Source: Pseudomonas fluorescens (lineage in GTDB: Bacteria; Pseudomonadota; Gammaproteobacteria; Pseudomonadales; Pseudomonadaceae). From it: a stretch of 64,000 nucleotides of DNA. Positions within the stretch are counted from its first letter, which is position 1. Every line of letters begins with the position of its first letter. Below are positions 16,037-25,342 of the stretch, in pieces. The position numbers and the translations under genes are program-made. The notes beneath the pieces were generated by a model. The model saw only the letters and a list, made by a program, of their open reading frames with translations. It was not told the origin of the DNA and did no database searches. The DNA is taken from contig NZ_OZ024668.1 in NCBI RefSeq assembly GCF_902497775.2, positions 2,441,826-2,505,825 on the forward strand, read 5' to 3'.

Positions 16037-17445
16037 GGTAAAGTTTTCTCGTATAAAATTTCTCCGCCTATTTCACCACCCATACCACCGACAGTCGTAC
16101 CCCCCCACGCGCCAATTCCCACTATGGCCGCGACACAGACAACACCCCCGATACCTGTCGAGACGCCAAGCGCCAGGCAGATTGGACCACTGGCATATCC
16201 GGCCATTCCTCCGCCCAGGACACCACCCGCAGTGGACCCGGCGAATTTCCCCCCTTCAGTAAACTTGATCTTCTCGCAAGCGGCTCCAGAATCGCCGTTA
16301 CACACCTGCTCAATAGCCAGCAACGAGGACACGCCGCCAATACCAATACCGATATAACCGCCTGTCTTCATGTACTTGGCAGCACGACTGGTTGCATCCA
16401 CATGGGTGGTATAACCCGGGATCTGACCCGGCGCACCAGCCTTGTCCCAGTGATGCACCAGGCTCCGATTGGAAATACCGAGGGCTGTTTTTAGCTTGGG
16501 GTGATCGCCGAAGGTTGTCTGGCCACGCAGACGCGTTGAGCTAAATAGGTGTGCATCCAGCTTGGCGAGCAGGTGCTTACGATCAGCAAAGAACTGCGGC
16601 GATTTAAGGTGGCCGTGCTGTCGATAGCTTTGCTGGTGCAAACGTTCTATGGCTTGAAGGGTGTCGCGCAGTTTGGTCAGGTGCGTCTCCATCACCACTG
16701 CGCTGACCCCAAGCCAGGTTGAGGTCGGGCCAGTAAAACTGGCGATTTCAGCACCGTGGCGGTGCATGAAGTCGGCTTGCTCTGGCGTCAGGGGATCCAG
16801 GGATGCCTTGACCTGTTGCGCTGCCTGCATCAGTTGCGCTTCCTGGTAGGTACAGGAAGTGTTGTTCGGATCGCCGAGCACGATCATAGAGCCGGCTTTG
16901 ATCTCGCCTAGATTAGGGTTGAGCGCCTGAAACTTGCTCATCACGGCCGAATCGCGCATGGGAAAAAGCGTGGCCTCCAGTGCTTCGCGGGTCATGCTTT
17001 TGGGCGCCACATAGAAGCCAGGTTCCTGGGCCTCTACGCGGTTGAATGCCGTGGGAGCTGGATGGCTCGAAGGCGCGAAACTGGATTGACGCGGCGCTAC
17101 CGAGGGGTTGGTTACCGTTGAAGAGCCTGGTTGCGCTGCTCGCCTGGCTGATTGCGGTGTAGACTTTTCGTTCTGATAGCTGGCCGTGAACACCGAGGGA
17201 ATCAGTCGGGCTCTACAGGGGCAGTCGCTGAAACTATCCAGTGTGCCAGCCATGAGTTTGCCATGACTTTCCATGTGCGAGATGCCACCGACGATCCGAT
17301 AAATCTTTCCGTCCTTGCCACATGAAACTCGATCACCTTCGCGAGCATGAAGCAGACCAAAGAAATTGACTCTGTCATCACCATCCAGCACTTTGCCACC
17401 GCAGGTGGTTTTGTCACCCAAGCCAATGAAATAGCCGTCAGTCAT
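16033..17445 (-). CDS. PAAR-domain type VI secretion effector with glycine-zipper C-terminus
   Basis: This 470-residue protein starts at the ATG at 17445, with GGAGAA 6 bp upstream. An N-terminal PAAR domain (about 1-85: FIGLGDKTTCGGKVLDGD, ending in a Cys-rich SDCPCRARL) would cap the VgrG spike. A low-complexity linker (about 95-135) follows. The middle region (about 140-200) carries FYVAPKSMTREALEATLFP and SKFQALNPNLGEIKAGSMIV, a LysM-like pattern. The C-terminal 110 residues are strongly hydrophobic and glycine-rich with repeated GxxxG motifs, as expected of a membrane-inserting toxin. No enzymatic motif is seen. No vgrG, hcp or T6SS core genes are nearby, so this is an orphan effector island. 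Confidence 0.82.
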   Translation of the reverse strand: MTDGYFIGLGDKTTCGGKVLDGDDRVNFFGLLHAREGDRVSCGKDGKIYRIVGGISHMESHGKLMAGTLDSFSDCPCRARLIPSVFTASYQNEKSTPQSARRAAQPGSSTVTNPSVAPRQSSFAPSSHPAPTAFNRVEAQEPGFYVAPKSMTREALEATLFPMRDSAVMSKFQALNPNLGEIKAGSMIVLGDPNNTSCTYQEAQLMQAAQQVKASLDPLTPEQADFMHRHGAEIASFTGPTSTWLGVSAVVMETHLTKLRDTLQAIERLHQQSYRQHGHLKSPQFFADRKHLLAKLDAHLFSSTRLRGQTTFGDHPKLKTALGISNRSLVHHWDKAGAPGQIPGYTTHVDATSRAAKYMKTGGYIGIGIGGVSSLLAIEQVCNGDSGAACEKIKFTEGGKFAGSTAGGVLGGGMAGYASGPICLALGVSTGIGGVVCVAAIVGIGAWGGTTVGGMGGEIGGEILYEKTLP

Positions 17446-17468
17446 TGAGTTTTCTCCATTTCGCCTGG

Positions 17469-17600
17469 TCAAAGGTCACGAGTTTGGCTGCCTTCGGTGG
17501 CCACTCGGTAAACAGCGATCGGGGGATGGGATTTATCCAGAGTGCGGAGAAACTCAAGGGAGACGTCATTGCTGCATTCATTCGTATGATCCTGATCCAT
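17469..17600 (-). CDS. Possible 43-residue ORF upstream of the PAAR gene
   Basis: An ATG at 17600 opens a frame ending 23 bp before the PAAR start. The product is hydrophilic (it includes SLEFLRTLDKSHPPIAVYRV). It resembles no family known to me, lacks a good ribosome-binding site and could be the tail of a degraded gene. Low confidence. Confidence 0.25.
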   Translation of the reverse strand: MDQDHTNECSNDVSLEFLRTLDKSHPPIAVYRVATEGSQTRDL

Positions 17601-18054
17601 GGGGTTTTGGGCTGCTGTCCTCTTGTCACCTCAGCGAGCGCGATACGCCTGGTGCATCTCGGCCGGTGACAATAAGTGGAGGATGTAACTCACAGGCAGC
17701 ACCCTGGAACGGTGGTTATCGAAAATAAATAGGACTTTTCCCAAAGGCCCAAAGAATTTGGTTGATTAGCAGGGCACTATCAACGCGCGATTGGATCGCA
17801 ATCTCCGGAATGCACACGCTGGTAGGCTTAAGTGCACTTTCACGAGTTGCTCCGGCTGCAGCTCAGGCGAGCTCGGGCCGAGCTGGATTATTGATAAACC
17901 GGGGTGTTCGCGGTACTTGTGGGGGTTGGCTTGCCCGCGATGCAGGCTCCGCGCACTACCTGGCACCGCACCGATACGAGATAGCTCGCGCCCGCGAACC
18001 CGTTGCCAGGTCTGCGGGGCTGGTACAACACCTTGCATCTCTGTTGCCGGGGCC
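17601..18054. other. Intergenic region with REP-like fragment
   Basis: No convincing gene was found in this 454-bp stretch. The segment around 17916-17946 (TTGTGGGGGTTGGCTTGCCC and the following CGCGAT) resembles the Pseudomonas repetitive extragenic motif GTGGGAGCGGGCTTGCCCGCGAT. The second half, around 17985-18005 (CGCGCCCGCGAA), looks like a degraded inverted partner. The region lies just downstream of the first autotransporter gene's stop codon. Confidence 0.45.
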
Positions 18055-21000
18055 TCAGAACGCCCAGTCCAGGGTCAGGCCGACCCCGTGGCTCTTGTCG
18101 CGACTACCCAGCAGTCCGTTGTAGTCCAGGTTGACCCGGGCCTGGCGACCCAGGACGATCCCCGCCCGTGCACCGACCACCGCCGCATCGCGATCCAGGG
18201 ACAGCGCCTGGACCTTGTAGGTATCGCCCTGGCCAGCGAAGGCCAGGTGCTGGTCGGCCCCGGTGGAACTCAGGCTATGCTGCCAGCCCAGGGTGGCGGA
18301 AAGCTCCACCGCCTGGCCGCTGGACAATTGCAGTTGCTTGCCGGCGCGCATGCCCAGGGTCGAGAGCCAGGCATCCCGATTATCCTGCCCCCCCTTGAGC
18401 GCAGCGGCGCCGCCATGTTCCTTGAAGCTGTCGCTGGCTATATGCACATAGGCCAGGTTGACGAACGGCTCCAGCGCCATGCTCGGCAGTGCGACCTTCC
18501 AGGCGGCCTCGCCGAACACCTGAGTGCTCTGCGCATCGCGCTTGCTCTTCTGGCGATCGCTGACCTCGTTGTACTGCAGCTCGCGCTTGGTCTCGATCCG
18601 GTGCCAGCTGTGGCTGGCGCCCAGGCTCAGGCGCATCTGCTCCAGTTCCTTGCCGGCATAGGCACCCAGGTGGTAGCTATCGACGCTGGCCGAGGAATGA
18701 CGACCATCGCCCATGCTCAGCGAACTGTCGCTGTAGCCGGTGAAGACCCCGACGCGGGTGTCCTCGCTCATCTGCCCATCAATCCCCAGCAACATGCCGC
18801 CAATAGAACTGCTATAGCGCGCCCGACCGGAATCACCCTCGGCCTTGCCCCAGGCCCCCAGGGCCTTGACCCACAGGCCGTTGCCCTGGCCTTCCTCGGC
18901 CGGCGCGGCGGCGACGCCCTGCTGGCGGGTACGCTTGCCCACGGCGTCGCGCAACTGGCGGCTGTCGTTGAGCAGCAGGTTGCCCACCGCCGGGTGGATT
19001 TCCCCGGACAGTTGATCGAAAGCCTGCTGGGCGCTGCCGGCATTGGCTGACAACAGCAGGCTCTCGTAGACCGGGTTGCCCGCGCCGAGCTGATCGGCGG
19101 CCGTGGCCACCGAATGCTGGTTGGCGCTCAAGCCGACACTGGCGAAAGAAGTGGCGTTACGCTGCACCGCCAGCTGCACCCCGCTGCCGGTATAGGCCAA
19201 GCCACCACCGAGGAACAGTGAGTTGGACTGCACACTGGCGAAACCGCCCTGCACGCCGCCCGCGGCCTCCAGGATGTCGAACTGACGCCCCACCAGGCTG
19301 GTTGTCCGCTGGGACTGCAGCGAAACCCCGGGGTTCTGCAGGTCCAGGGCCAGGTTCGCACCGTCCAGGGAAGCCTTGCCATCGCTGACCAGGCGGTCGC
19401 TGCCAGCGGCATCCACCTCCACGGCATAGGTCGAGCCCGGCTGGAAGGTCACGTCGGAACTCACGTGCAAGGTGCCGATGGAGTTGCCTGGCGCCACCAC
19501 GCCGCCGGCGTTGGCCAGCAGCGCGCCGACCCGGCCATTGCCGCCCAGCACGCCGCCGGCATTGACCGTCACCGCCGATTGCAGCGAACCATTGACCGCC
19601 AGCCGTCCCTGGTTGACCAGGGTCGGGCCGGAGTAAGTGTTGTTACCGGTGAGCACCAGGGTTCCGATGCCCTGCTTGGTCAGGCCGCCATGGCCAGCGA
19701 TATCGTTGCTCCACAGGTCCAGCCCGCAGCCCAGGTCGTTGCAGCGCCGCTGGGTCGGCTTGCCGGCATCCACCAGGGCGCCGATACCCGGCAGATCGAC
19801 CACGAACTGGCTCGGGCCGTAGCCACCGGCGATGCGGAACGCCTCGGGAATGTCCTGTTCGGTGACCAACATGCCCGGGCCCCGGAGCCCCTTGTCCAGG
19901 TCGATCATACCCCAGCCGTACAAGGCATCGATGCCGGGCGCGCCCATGTCGGTGGCGGTGGTGCGCAGCACGCTGGCGATCTGTGCGCCGCTCATGTAGG
20001 GGAAGCGCTCCATCAGCACCGCCGCCGCACCGGCGGCATGGGGCGCGGCCATGGACGTACCGTTCTTGTTGGCATAGCCCTGGGTCAGGTCTTCCAGGCT
20101 GGTGCCGCCAATCACCGCGCTGTAGATCCGGGTGCCGGGGGCCGATACGCAGAGGCTCGCGGTATAGCCGCAACGGGAAGAGAACGTGCTGATCAGGTAC
20201 GGGTTGGCGCTGCTGGTGTCGGGGTTCTGCTGTAACGCCGCCACGGTCAGCCAGTTGGGGGCAATCTCCGGGACGAAATAGCCCAGCCCGGCAATCGCAT
20301 CGGGGTTGTTCAGGTTGTAGTCGTTGCCGGCGGCGAAGATCGTCATGACCCCGCTGCGGGCGGCGCCGATGGCCCCGTCATAGGCGCCACCGGGCATGGT
20401 GCCCAGCAGTGGCTGGATCTGCGCGAACTGCGCCCGGGCATCGTCCACGGTGAAATGCGGGAACTCCGGATTGCGCCCACCCTTGGCGAAACGATCGGTG
20501 ATGCCGATGCCCCAGCTGTTGTTGATGATCCGCGCGCCGCTGGCCACCAAGCTGTCCCAGCCGGCCTTGTACACCGCGCCATCGTTGCCCAGGACGATGC
20601 CATCCTCGGGGCCGGGGTCGCCGTTGTCGGCGCTGATGATCTGCGCATCGAAGGCCACGCCGTGCATCGACACGCCGTCACGGTTGCCGGCGGCGATCCC
20701 GCCGACGTGGGTGCCGTGGGAACCGAGCTTGCCATCCGAGCCCACCGACGGGCTGCCGTCATAGCGGAAAACATCGCCGGCCTTCACCGGGATGTAGGGG
20801 TCGGTGTACTGGCGGATGCCGGTGGTGACCAGGGTCACCATCTTGTCCTTGCCGGAGAACTCGGGGTGCTGGGCGTATACCGGCTGGTCGAAGATCCCCA
20901 GCTTGACCCCCTTGCCGCTGTAGCCGGCGGCATAAGCGCTGTCGGCGTGGATCGCCCCAAGCCCCCAATCGGCCTTGAATTCGCTGCTGCGCCAGCTGCC

Positions 21001-21144
21001 GGCGTCGCCGAGGCGCCCGCTCTCCACGTAGGGTGCGGCCTGGGCCGTGCCCATCAGCGCCGCCCAGCCCATCAATGCGCGACCCAGTGGGGCCAGGGAC
21101 CAGCCCTGCCCGAGCGCGCTGTCATCCTTTCTGACTTGCTTCAC
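18055..21144 (-). CDS. Autotransporter subtilase (S8 serine protease, type Va secretion)
   Basis: This protein has 1029 residues from the GTG at 21144. That start is favoured because AAGGAAG lies 6 bp upstream. An ATG at 21165 falls inside a tandem repeat without such a site. The passenger is an S8 protease with the triad Asp86 (GIFDQ), His146 (GSHGTHVGG) and Ser364 (NGTSMAAPHA). Autotransporter-associated repeats follow (GTLVLTGNNTYSGPTLVNQG, then a beta-helix segment with VVAPGNSIGTL). The C-terminal 270 residues form the beta-barrel, ending in the aromatic signature GLTLDWAF. The protease should be surface-exposed or released. A paralogue lies immediately upstream. Related enzymes process adhesins or other surface proteins, but the target here is unknown. 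Confidence 0.92.
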   Translation of the reverse strand: MKQVRKDDSALGQGWSLAPLGRALMGWAALMGTAQAAPYVESGRLGDAGSWRSSEFKADWGLGAIHADSAYAAGYSGKGVKLGIFDQPVYAQHPEFSGKDKMVTLVTTGIRQYTDPYIPVKAGDVFRYDGSPSVGSDGKLGSHGTHVGGIAAGNRDGVSMHGVAFDAQIISADNGDPGPEDGIVLGNDGAVYKAGWDSLVASGARIINNSWGIGITDRFAKGGRNPEFPHFTVDDARAQFAQIQPLLGTMPGGAYDGAIGAARSGVMTIFAAGNDYNLNNPDAIAGLGYFVPEIAPNWLTVAALQQNPDTSSANPYLISTFSSRCGYTASLCVSAPGTRIYSAVIGGTSLEDLTQGYANKNGTSMAAPHAAGAAAVLMERFPYMSGAQIASVLRTTATDMGAPGIDALYGWGMIDLDKGLRGPGMLVTEQDIPEAFRIAGGYGPSQFVVDLPGIGALVDAGKPTQRRCNDLGCGLDLWSNDIAGHGGLTKQGIGTLVLTGNNTYSGPTLVNQGRLAVNGSLQSAVTVNAGGVLGGNGRVGALLANAGGVVAPGNSIGTLHVSSDVTFQPGSTYAVEVDAAGSDRLVSDGKASLDGANLALDLQNPGVSLQSQRTTSLVGRQFDILEAAGGVQGGFASVQSNSLFLGGGLAYTGSGVQLAVQRNATSFASVGLSANQHSVATAADQLGAGNPVYESLLLSANAGSAQQAFDQLSGEIHPAVGNLLLNDSRQLRDAVGKRTRQQGVAAAPAEEGQGNGLWVKALGAWGKAEGDSGRARYSSSIGGMLLGIDGQMSEDTRVGVFTGYSDSSLSMGDGRHSSASVDSYHLGAYAGKELEQMRLSLGASHSWHRIETKRELQYNEVSDRQKSKRDAQSTQVFGEAAWKVALPSMALEPFVNLAYVHIASDSFKEHGGAAALKGGQDNRDAWLSTLGMRAGKQLQLSSGQAVELSATLGWQHSLSSTGADQHLAFAGQGDTYKVQALSLDRDAAVVGARAGIVLGRQARVNLDYNGLLGSRDKSHGVGLTLDWAF

Positions 21145-21158
21145 TACGACCTTCCTTA

Positions 21159-21206
21159 GCTGCATTGATAAAAAGCTGCGTTGATAAAAAACTGCGTTGG
21201 TCAAAC
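21159..21206. repeat. Three 16-bp tandem repeats in the leader of the first autotransporter
   Basis: Consecutive units GCTGCATTGATAAAAA (21159-21174), GCTGCGTTGATAAAAA (21175-21190) and ACTGCGTTGGTCAAAC (21191-21206) lie between the two autotransporter genes, directly before the preferred GTG start. The third unit is degenerate. They could influence promoter spacing or translation, and copy number may vary by slippage. Confidence 0.7.
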
Positions 21207-21261
21207 TCCGTATTGCAACGCCTGGCCGGCGAGCCCTTGGCCCCACCAGCGCCACAGCGCT

Positions 21262-24261
21262 TCAGAAACGCCATTGCAGGTTGAGTCCCGCGCCATGCTG
21301 TTGCTCACGACTGGCCAGGCGCCCCTGGTAGTCCAGGCTCAGGTCCAGGTCGCGGGTCAGCCCCACCCGTGCCTGGAGCCCCACCAGCGCGGCATCGCGC
21401 AAGGCCGGCGCAGTCTCCACCCGGAACGGCAGGTCGCTACCGGCAAAGGCCAGGTGCTCGCGATCCTGGGTCCCGCTCAGGCGGTGCTGCCAGCCCAGGC
21501 TTGCCGCCAGTTGCAGGTCTTGCTGCGGGCCCAGTTGCCATTGCTGGCGCCCACGCAGGCCCAAGGTGCTGAGCCAGGCATCACGCTGCTCGTCGCGAGC
21601 ATGCAGCGCCGCGGCATCGCCCTTCTCATGGAAGGCATCGCGGTCCAGATGCTGGTAGGTCAAGTTGACGAAGGGCTCCAACTGCAGCGCCGGCAAAGCC
21701 AGGCGATAGGCCGCCTCGGCGAATAACTGCTGGCTGCGGGCATCGACCCGTGCGCGCTGGCGGCCGGACACCTCGGCATAGGCCAAGTCGCGCCGGACCT
21801 CGGCACGGTGCCAGCTGTAGCTGCCGCCCAGGCTCAAGCGCAGTTGGTCCAGGTCGTGGCGGGCATAGGCGCCCAGGTGGTAGCTGTCGACCGTGGCCCG
21901 GGAGTGGCTGCCGCCCATGCCCAGGGAGCTGTCGCTGTAGCCTGCGGCCAGGCCGGCGCGGGTCTGCTCGTCAAGGTCATGGTCCACGCCCAGCAGCATG
22001 CCGCCCAGGGAACTGGTATAGGACTCGCTGCCCTGCACGCCCTCGATGCGTCCCCAGCTGCCCAGGCCCTTGAGCCAGAGATGGGTCGAGCCTGGCTCGC
22101 TCGCAGTCGTTCCAGGCGCGTTGGCATTCAGTGCAGGACCTTGCACACGCTCGCCCAAGGCATCGCGCAAGACCGAGCCCTGGCTGAGCAGCATCGAGTC
22201 CAGCGCCGGGTAGATCTCCCCGGACAGCTGCCGCAGGCCGTCCCGGGCCTGGTCCACCGAGGTCCAGAGCAGCAGGCTTTCATACACGGGATTGCCCGGT
22301 CCCAGCAGTTCCACGGCGCCGCCGCTGGCGCGCTGGTTGGCCGTGGCACCGACACTGGCGAACGTCGTGCCGCTGCGCGTCACGTCCAGCTGCACGCCGT
22401 TGGCCGAATAATCGAGTACGGTCTCCAGAAACAGGTAGCCGGGCTGGACCTGGGCGAAGCGCCCGTTGACGCCACCCGCTGCCTGCAGGATGTCGAACTG
22501 ACGCCCCACCACGCTGGATACCGGGCCACCGGCCAACAGGTTCGGCTGCGCCTGGGGCACCAGGCTGAGATTGGCGCCACCGACACTGGCCTGACCGCCT
22601 ACGACGAGCCGGTCGCTGGCTGTGGGCGACAGCTCCACCTGATAGGTCGAACCCGGCTGCAAGTCCAGGTTGCCGGCGACATTCAAGGTACCGATAGAGT
22701 TACCCGGGGCCACCACCCCCCCGGCGCTGGCGGTCAGGGCACCGATCCGGCCGTTGCCGCCCAGGGTAGCGCCTGCGTTGACCGTCACCGCCGATTGCAG
22801 GTTGCCGTTGACCGCCAGCAACCCGCCATCGACCCGGGTCGGGCCGCGGTAGCTACTGTCACCCGTGAGCACCAGCCAGCCGGCCCCGGACTTGACCAGA
22901 CTGCCCTGGTAGACCCGCTGTGCGGCAGCCGCGTCCCGGGCCATGCCCAGGGCATAGTCGCTGCGATCCTGCTGGCTGGCTCCCGGTGCCAGGCCATTCT
23001 CCCAGCCGCGATCCTTGAGGGTCTGCTGCCAGGCTTGGCGTTCCACGGCGTCCTCGGCCTGACGCTGCACCAGGGCCTGGTCGGAGATGCCGTTGCTCCA
23101 GATATCGCCCTGCCCGCGGCCCAAGGTGACGTCGAACTCACCCAGTAACTGCCCGGGGCCGTGCAACGCCCGGCCCAGGTCCGGGACGCCCCAGCCCACC
23201 CGGTCGCTGAGCCCCTGGGTCGGCGAGCCATCGAGCTGGCGCGAGGTGGTCAGCAGCACTTGCAGGGCCTGTTGGTTGTTCAGGTAGGGATAGCGCTCCA
23301 TGACCAGGGCCAAGGCCCCGGTGGCATGGGGCGCGGCCATCGAGGTGCCGTTGTAGGTGGCGTAGCCGCCACCGGGCACGGTACTGGTGATCGCCGCACC
23401 CGGGGTCGCCAGGCACCAGTACTTGGCGACGCCGCACTGGTTGTATTTCTGCTGGTTGTTCTTGTCCAGGCCCGACACCGCCAGCCAGTGGCCTTCCAGC
23501 TCCGGCTGGAAGTATGGCAGCGCCGAGCGCACGCTGGCATTGGCATAACCGCTGTTACCGGCGCTGAACACGTTGATCACGCCACCGCGTGCCACGTCGC
23601 CGGCGGCGTCGAGCCAGGTTTCCTGCTGGAAATGCTGGGCGTAGGCCACGCGCAAGTCGCCCAGGGTCTGGTAGCTGACCCCCTTGGGCTGGCTGCCCCA
23701 GCTGTTGTTGATGGCCCGTACCCCGGCATCCACCAGGGCACCGTAGACCGCCTTGAAATACCGCGGGTCGGGGCCGGTGCCGAACTGGAAACTGTCGTTG
23801 TGGTTGGTGTTGCCCACGTAAACCTGGGCATTGAAGGCCACGCCCTGCATGCCAACGCCATCACGGGCCGCGCCCATGGTGCCGGTGACATGGGTGCCAT
23901 GGCTGTCGTTGGCGCCATTGAGCACCCCGGACACACTGAACGGGGTGCCGTCCAGGTACTGGCCGGTGGCGGTAACCGAGTGAAAACGTCCGGGGCTGAC
24001 CTCGGGATGAGCGGCATCGAACCCCGAGTCCAGGGCGCCGATGCTGACCCCGGCGCCGGTGATCCCGGCGGCATAGGCCTGGCTCGCCTGCATGCGCTCC
24101 AGGCCCCAGTCCTGCTGGTATTCGGCCTGCCGCCAACTGGCGGGGTCGCCCGGGCGGCCAGTCTCCTGATAGGCCGCCGCAGCCGACAACGGCAGTCCGG
24201 TGGCGAACGCCAGGCACAGGGTTCCCGTCAGCGTCTTGAGCTGATCACATCTCACATCCAT
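21262..24261 (-). CDS. Autotransporter subtilase (S8 serine protease), paralogue
   Basis: This protein has 999 residues from the ATG at 24261, with AGAGAAG upstream. The signal peptide ends near LSAAAA. The S8 triad is Asp78 (GALDSGFD), His124 (DSHGTHVTG) and Ser307 (YNGTSMAAPHA). A beta-helical linker (LVLTGDSSYRGPTRVDGG, VVAPGNSIGTLNVAG) precedes an autotransporter barrel ending LNLQWRF. It shares with the downstream paralogue the whole architecture and nearly identical linker stretches, including TVNAG and AVNGxLQSAVTVNAG. The passenger protease domains are clearly diverged. The ordering suggests tandem duplication followed by specialisation. Both lie on one strand and may be co-transcribed across the 117-bp gap. 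Confidence 0.92.
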   Translation of the reverse strand: MDVRCDQLKTLTGTLCLAFATGLPLSAAAAYQETGRPGDPASWRQAEYQQDWGLERMQASQAYAAGITGAGVSIGALDSGFDAAHPEVSPGRFHSVTATGQYLDGTPFSVSGVLNGANDSHGTHVTGTMGAARDGVGMQGVAFNAQVYVGNTNHNDSFQFGTGPDPRYFKAVYGALVDAGVRAINNSWGSQPKGVSYQTLGDLRVAYAQHFQQETWLDAAGDVARGGVINVFSAGNSGYANASVRSALPYFQPELEGHWLAVSGLDKNNQQKYNQCGVAKYWCLATPGAAITSTVPGGGYATYNGTSMAAPHATGALALVMERYPYLNNQQALQVLLTTSRQLDGSPTQGLSDRVGWGVPDLGRALHGPGQLLGEFDVTLGRGQGDIWSNGISDQALVQRQAEDAVERQAWQQTLKDRGWENGLAPGASQQDRSDYALGMARDAAAAQRVYQGSLVKSGAGWLVLTGDSSYRGPTRVDGGLLAVNGNLQSAVTVNAGATLGGNGRIGALTASAGGVVAPGNSIGTLNVAGNLDLQPGSTYQVELSPTASDRLVVGGQASVGGANLSLVPQAQPNLLAGGPVSSVVGRQFDILQAAGGVNGRFAQVQPGYLFLETVLDYSANGVQLDVTRSGTTFASVGATANQRASGGAVELLGPGNPVYESLLLWTSVDQARDGLRQLSGEIYPALDSMLLSQGSVLRDALGERVQGPALNANAPGTTASEPGSTHLWLKGLGSWGRIEGVQGSESYTSSLGGMLLGVDHDLDEQTRAGLAAGYSDSSLGMGGSHSRATVDSYHLGAYARHDLDQLRLSLGGSYSWHRAEVRRDLAYAEVSGRQRARVDARSQQLFAEAAYRLALPALQLEPFVNLTYQHLDRDAFHEKGDAAALHARDEQRDAWLSTLGLRGRQQWQLGPQQDLQLAASLGWQHRLSGTQDREHLAFAGSDLPFRVETAPALRDAALVGLQARVGLTRDLDLSLDYQGRLASREQQHGAGLNLQWRF

Positions 24262-24779
24262 GTCGATGACTTCTCTTGTTTTTGTTATCGGGTCGCCCGT
24301 CCTGGGTCGACCGGTATGTCGCTGCATTGCTCGGCCGCAAGCCTGCGGCACCATCGAGCCAGATGCGGTCGCCCGCCCCTGGCCAGGTTACTTCGGCCTC
24401 AGGCCAAGGAGGCAGCCTGCGGCTGCAAATATTGCTCCCACGTCGAATATCTGTGCAACACCTACCGTAGCCAGGCCTGGTTGTGAACGAAGTTTTTCAT
24501 AGCATCAGCAGGGTCTATTGCCTCCAGATTGGGCTGGTCGACACTAGGGAGGGAGATAGCAACACTAAGAGTCGGCTGATCCTCCTGGTGTCCGGTCGAA
24601 CTGTTGAGCGCATTGTCGAGTGCCGTGACGATAACCAGGTTGTCCGGCAAGAGGGCGAAAAGCTCACCCGGCGAACCTCGATCCGCACTCGGCAAGACAG
24701 CTTGCAAATCGCCAACAGCGCAATGGCAATAGCTACTGGAGCGCCACGGCCTATCGCCTGAGGCAAGCGTAAGTCCAGC
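24262..24779. other. Intergenic region with unassigned minus-strand reading frames
   Basis: The promoter of the autotransporter at 21262-24261 should lie near the right of its start. At 24462-24707 a minus-strand frame of 81 codons reads, for example, GELFALLPDNLVIVTALDNA. The overlapping frame at 24515-24766 starts with a signal-like AIAIALLAICKLSC. The two together could be one small exported protein split by a frameshift. I do not recognise a family, so no gene is called. Confidence 0.3.
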
Positions 24780-25220
24780 TCAGATGCTGGGTTTCTGCCT
24801 GAAACTCACCGCCAGCCGATTCCAACTGCCGATGGCGTTGATGACCATGGTCAGGTCGACTATCTCGGCATCGCTGAACTGCGCTTTCACCTGACGGTAA
24901 AGCTCGTCCGAGACATCGCCCTGGGTCAGCGAGGCGAGCGCTTCGGTCCAGGCCAGGGCGGCCTTTTCGCGCGCGCTGAAGAAGTCGCTGCTACGCCAGA
25001 CGGCCACCGAATACAGCCGCCGATCCGTCTCGCCCAGGCGACGGGAGTCAATCGAGTACATGTCGGTACAGAAGGCGCAGCCGTTCAGCTGCGAGGTGCG
25101 AATCTTGATCAGGTGCAACAGTTGCTGTTCGATGCTCAGGTCATTGGTCATGGCCTCCAGGGTGATCATCGCCTTGATCGCCTTGGGTGATGCCGAGTAG
25201 TAATCGAGTCTAGATTCCAT
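24780..25220 (-). CDS. Carboxymuconolactone decarboxylase-family (AhpD-like) protein
   Basis: This 146-residue all-helical protein starts at the ATG at 25220, with TTGGAGCC upstream. It has the CMD/AhpD core with the CxxC-type redox motif in LNGCAFCTDMYSID (Cys in AFC), preceded by a LLHLIKIRTSQ helix. A C-terminal helix carries DAEIVDLTMVINAIGSWNRL. Members of this branch are probably peroxidase-type or carbon-sulphur-chemistry enzymes. The gene lies 122 bp after the outer-membrane efflux gene on the same strand and may ride on that transcript. Its substrate is unknown. Confidence 0.85.
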   Translation of the reverse strand: MESRLDYYSASPKAIKAMITLEAMTNDLSIEQQLLHLIKIRTSQLNGCAFCTDMYSIDSRRLGETDRRLYSVAVWRSSDFFSAREKAALAWTEALASLTQGDVSDELYRQVKAQFSDAEIVDLTMVINAIGSWNRLAVSFRQKPSI

Positions 25221-25342
25221 CCGTTGGCTCCAATGGTCGTTGTCGATCAACTGTAGGACGCGGTGCGCCCGCGAACCACAGCCAATAACCGGGAAAAACG
25301 CCAGACCAATAAACCACCGGCTTCTGGCCTGGCGCCCGGTCA

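Noticed and set aside
17791..19050. A 419-codon plus-strand frame antisense to the autotransporter barrel
   Set aside because: It begins in non-coding DNA and runs opposite a well-supported gene. Composition is typical of shadow frames in GC-rich DNA.
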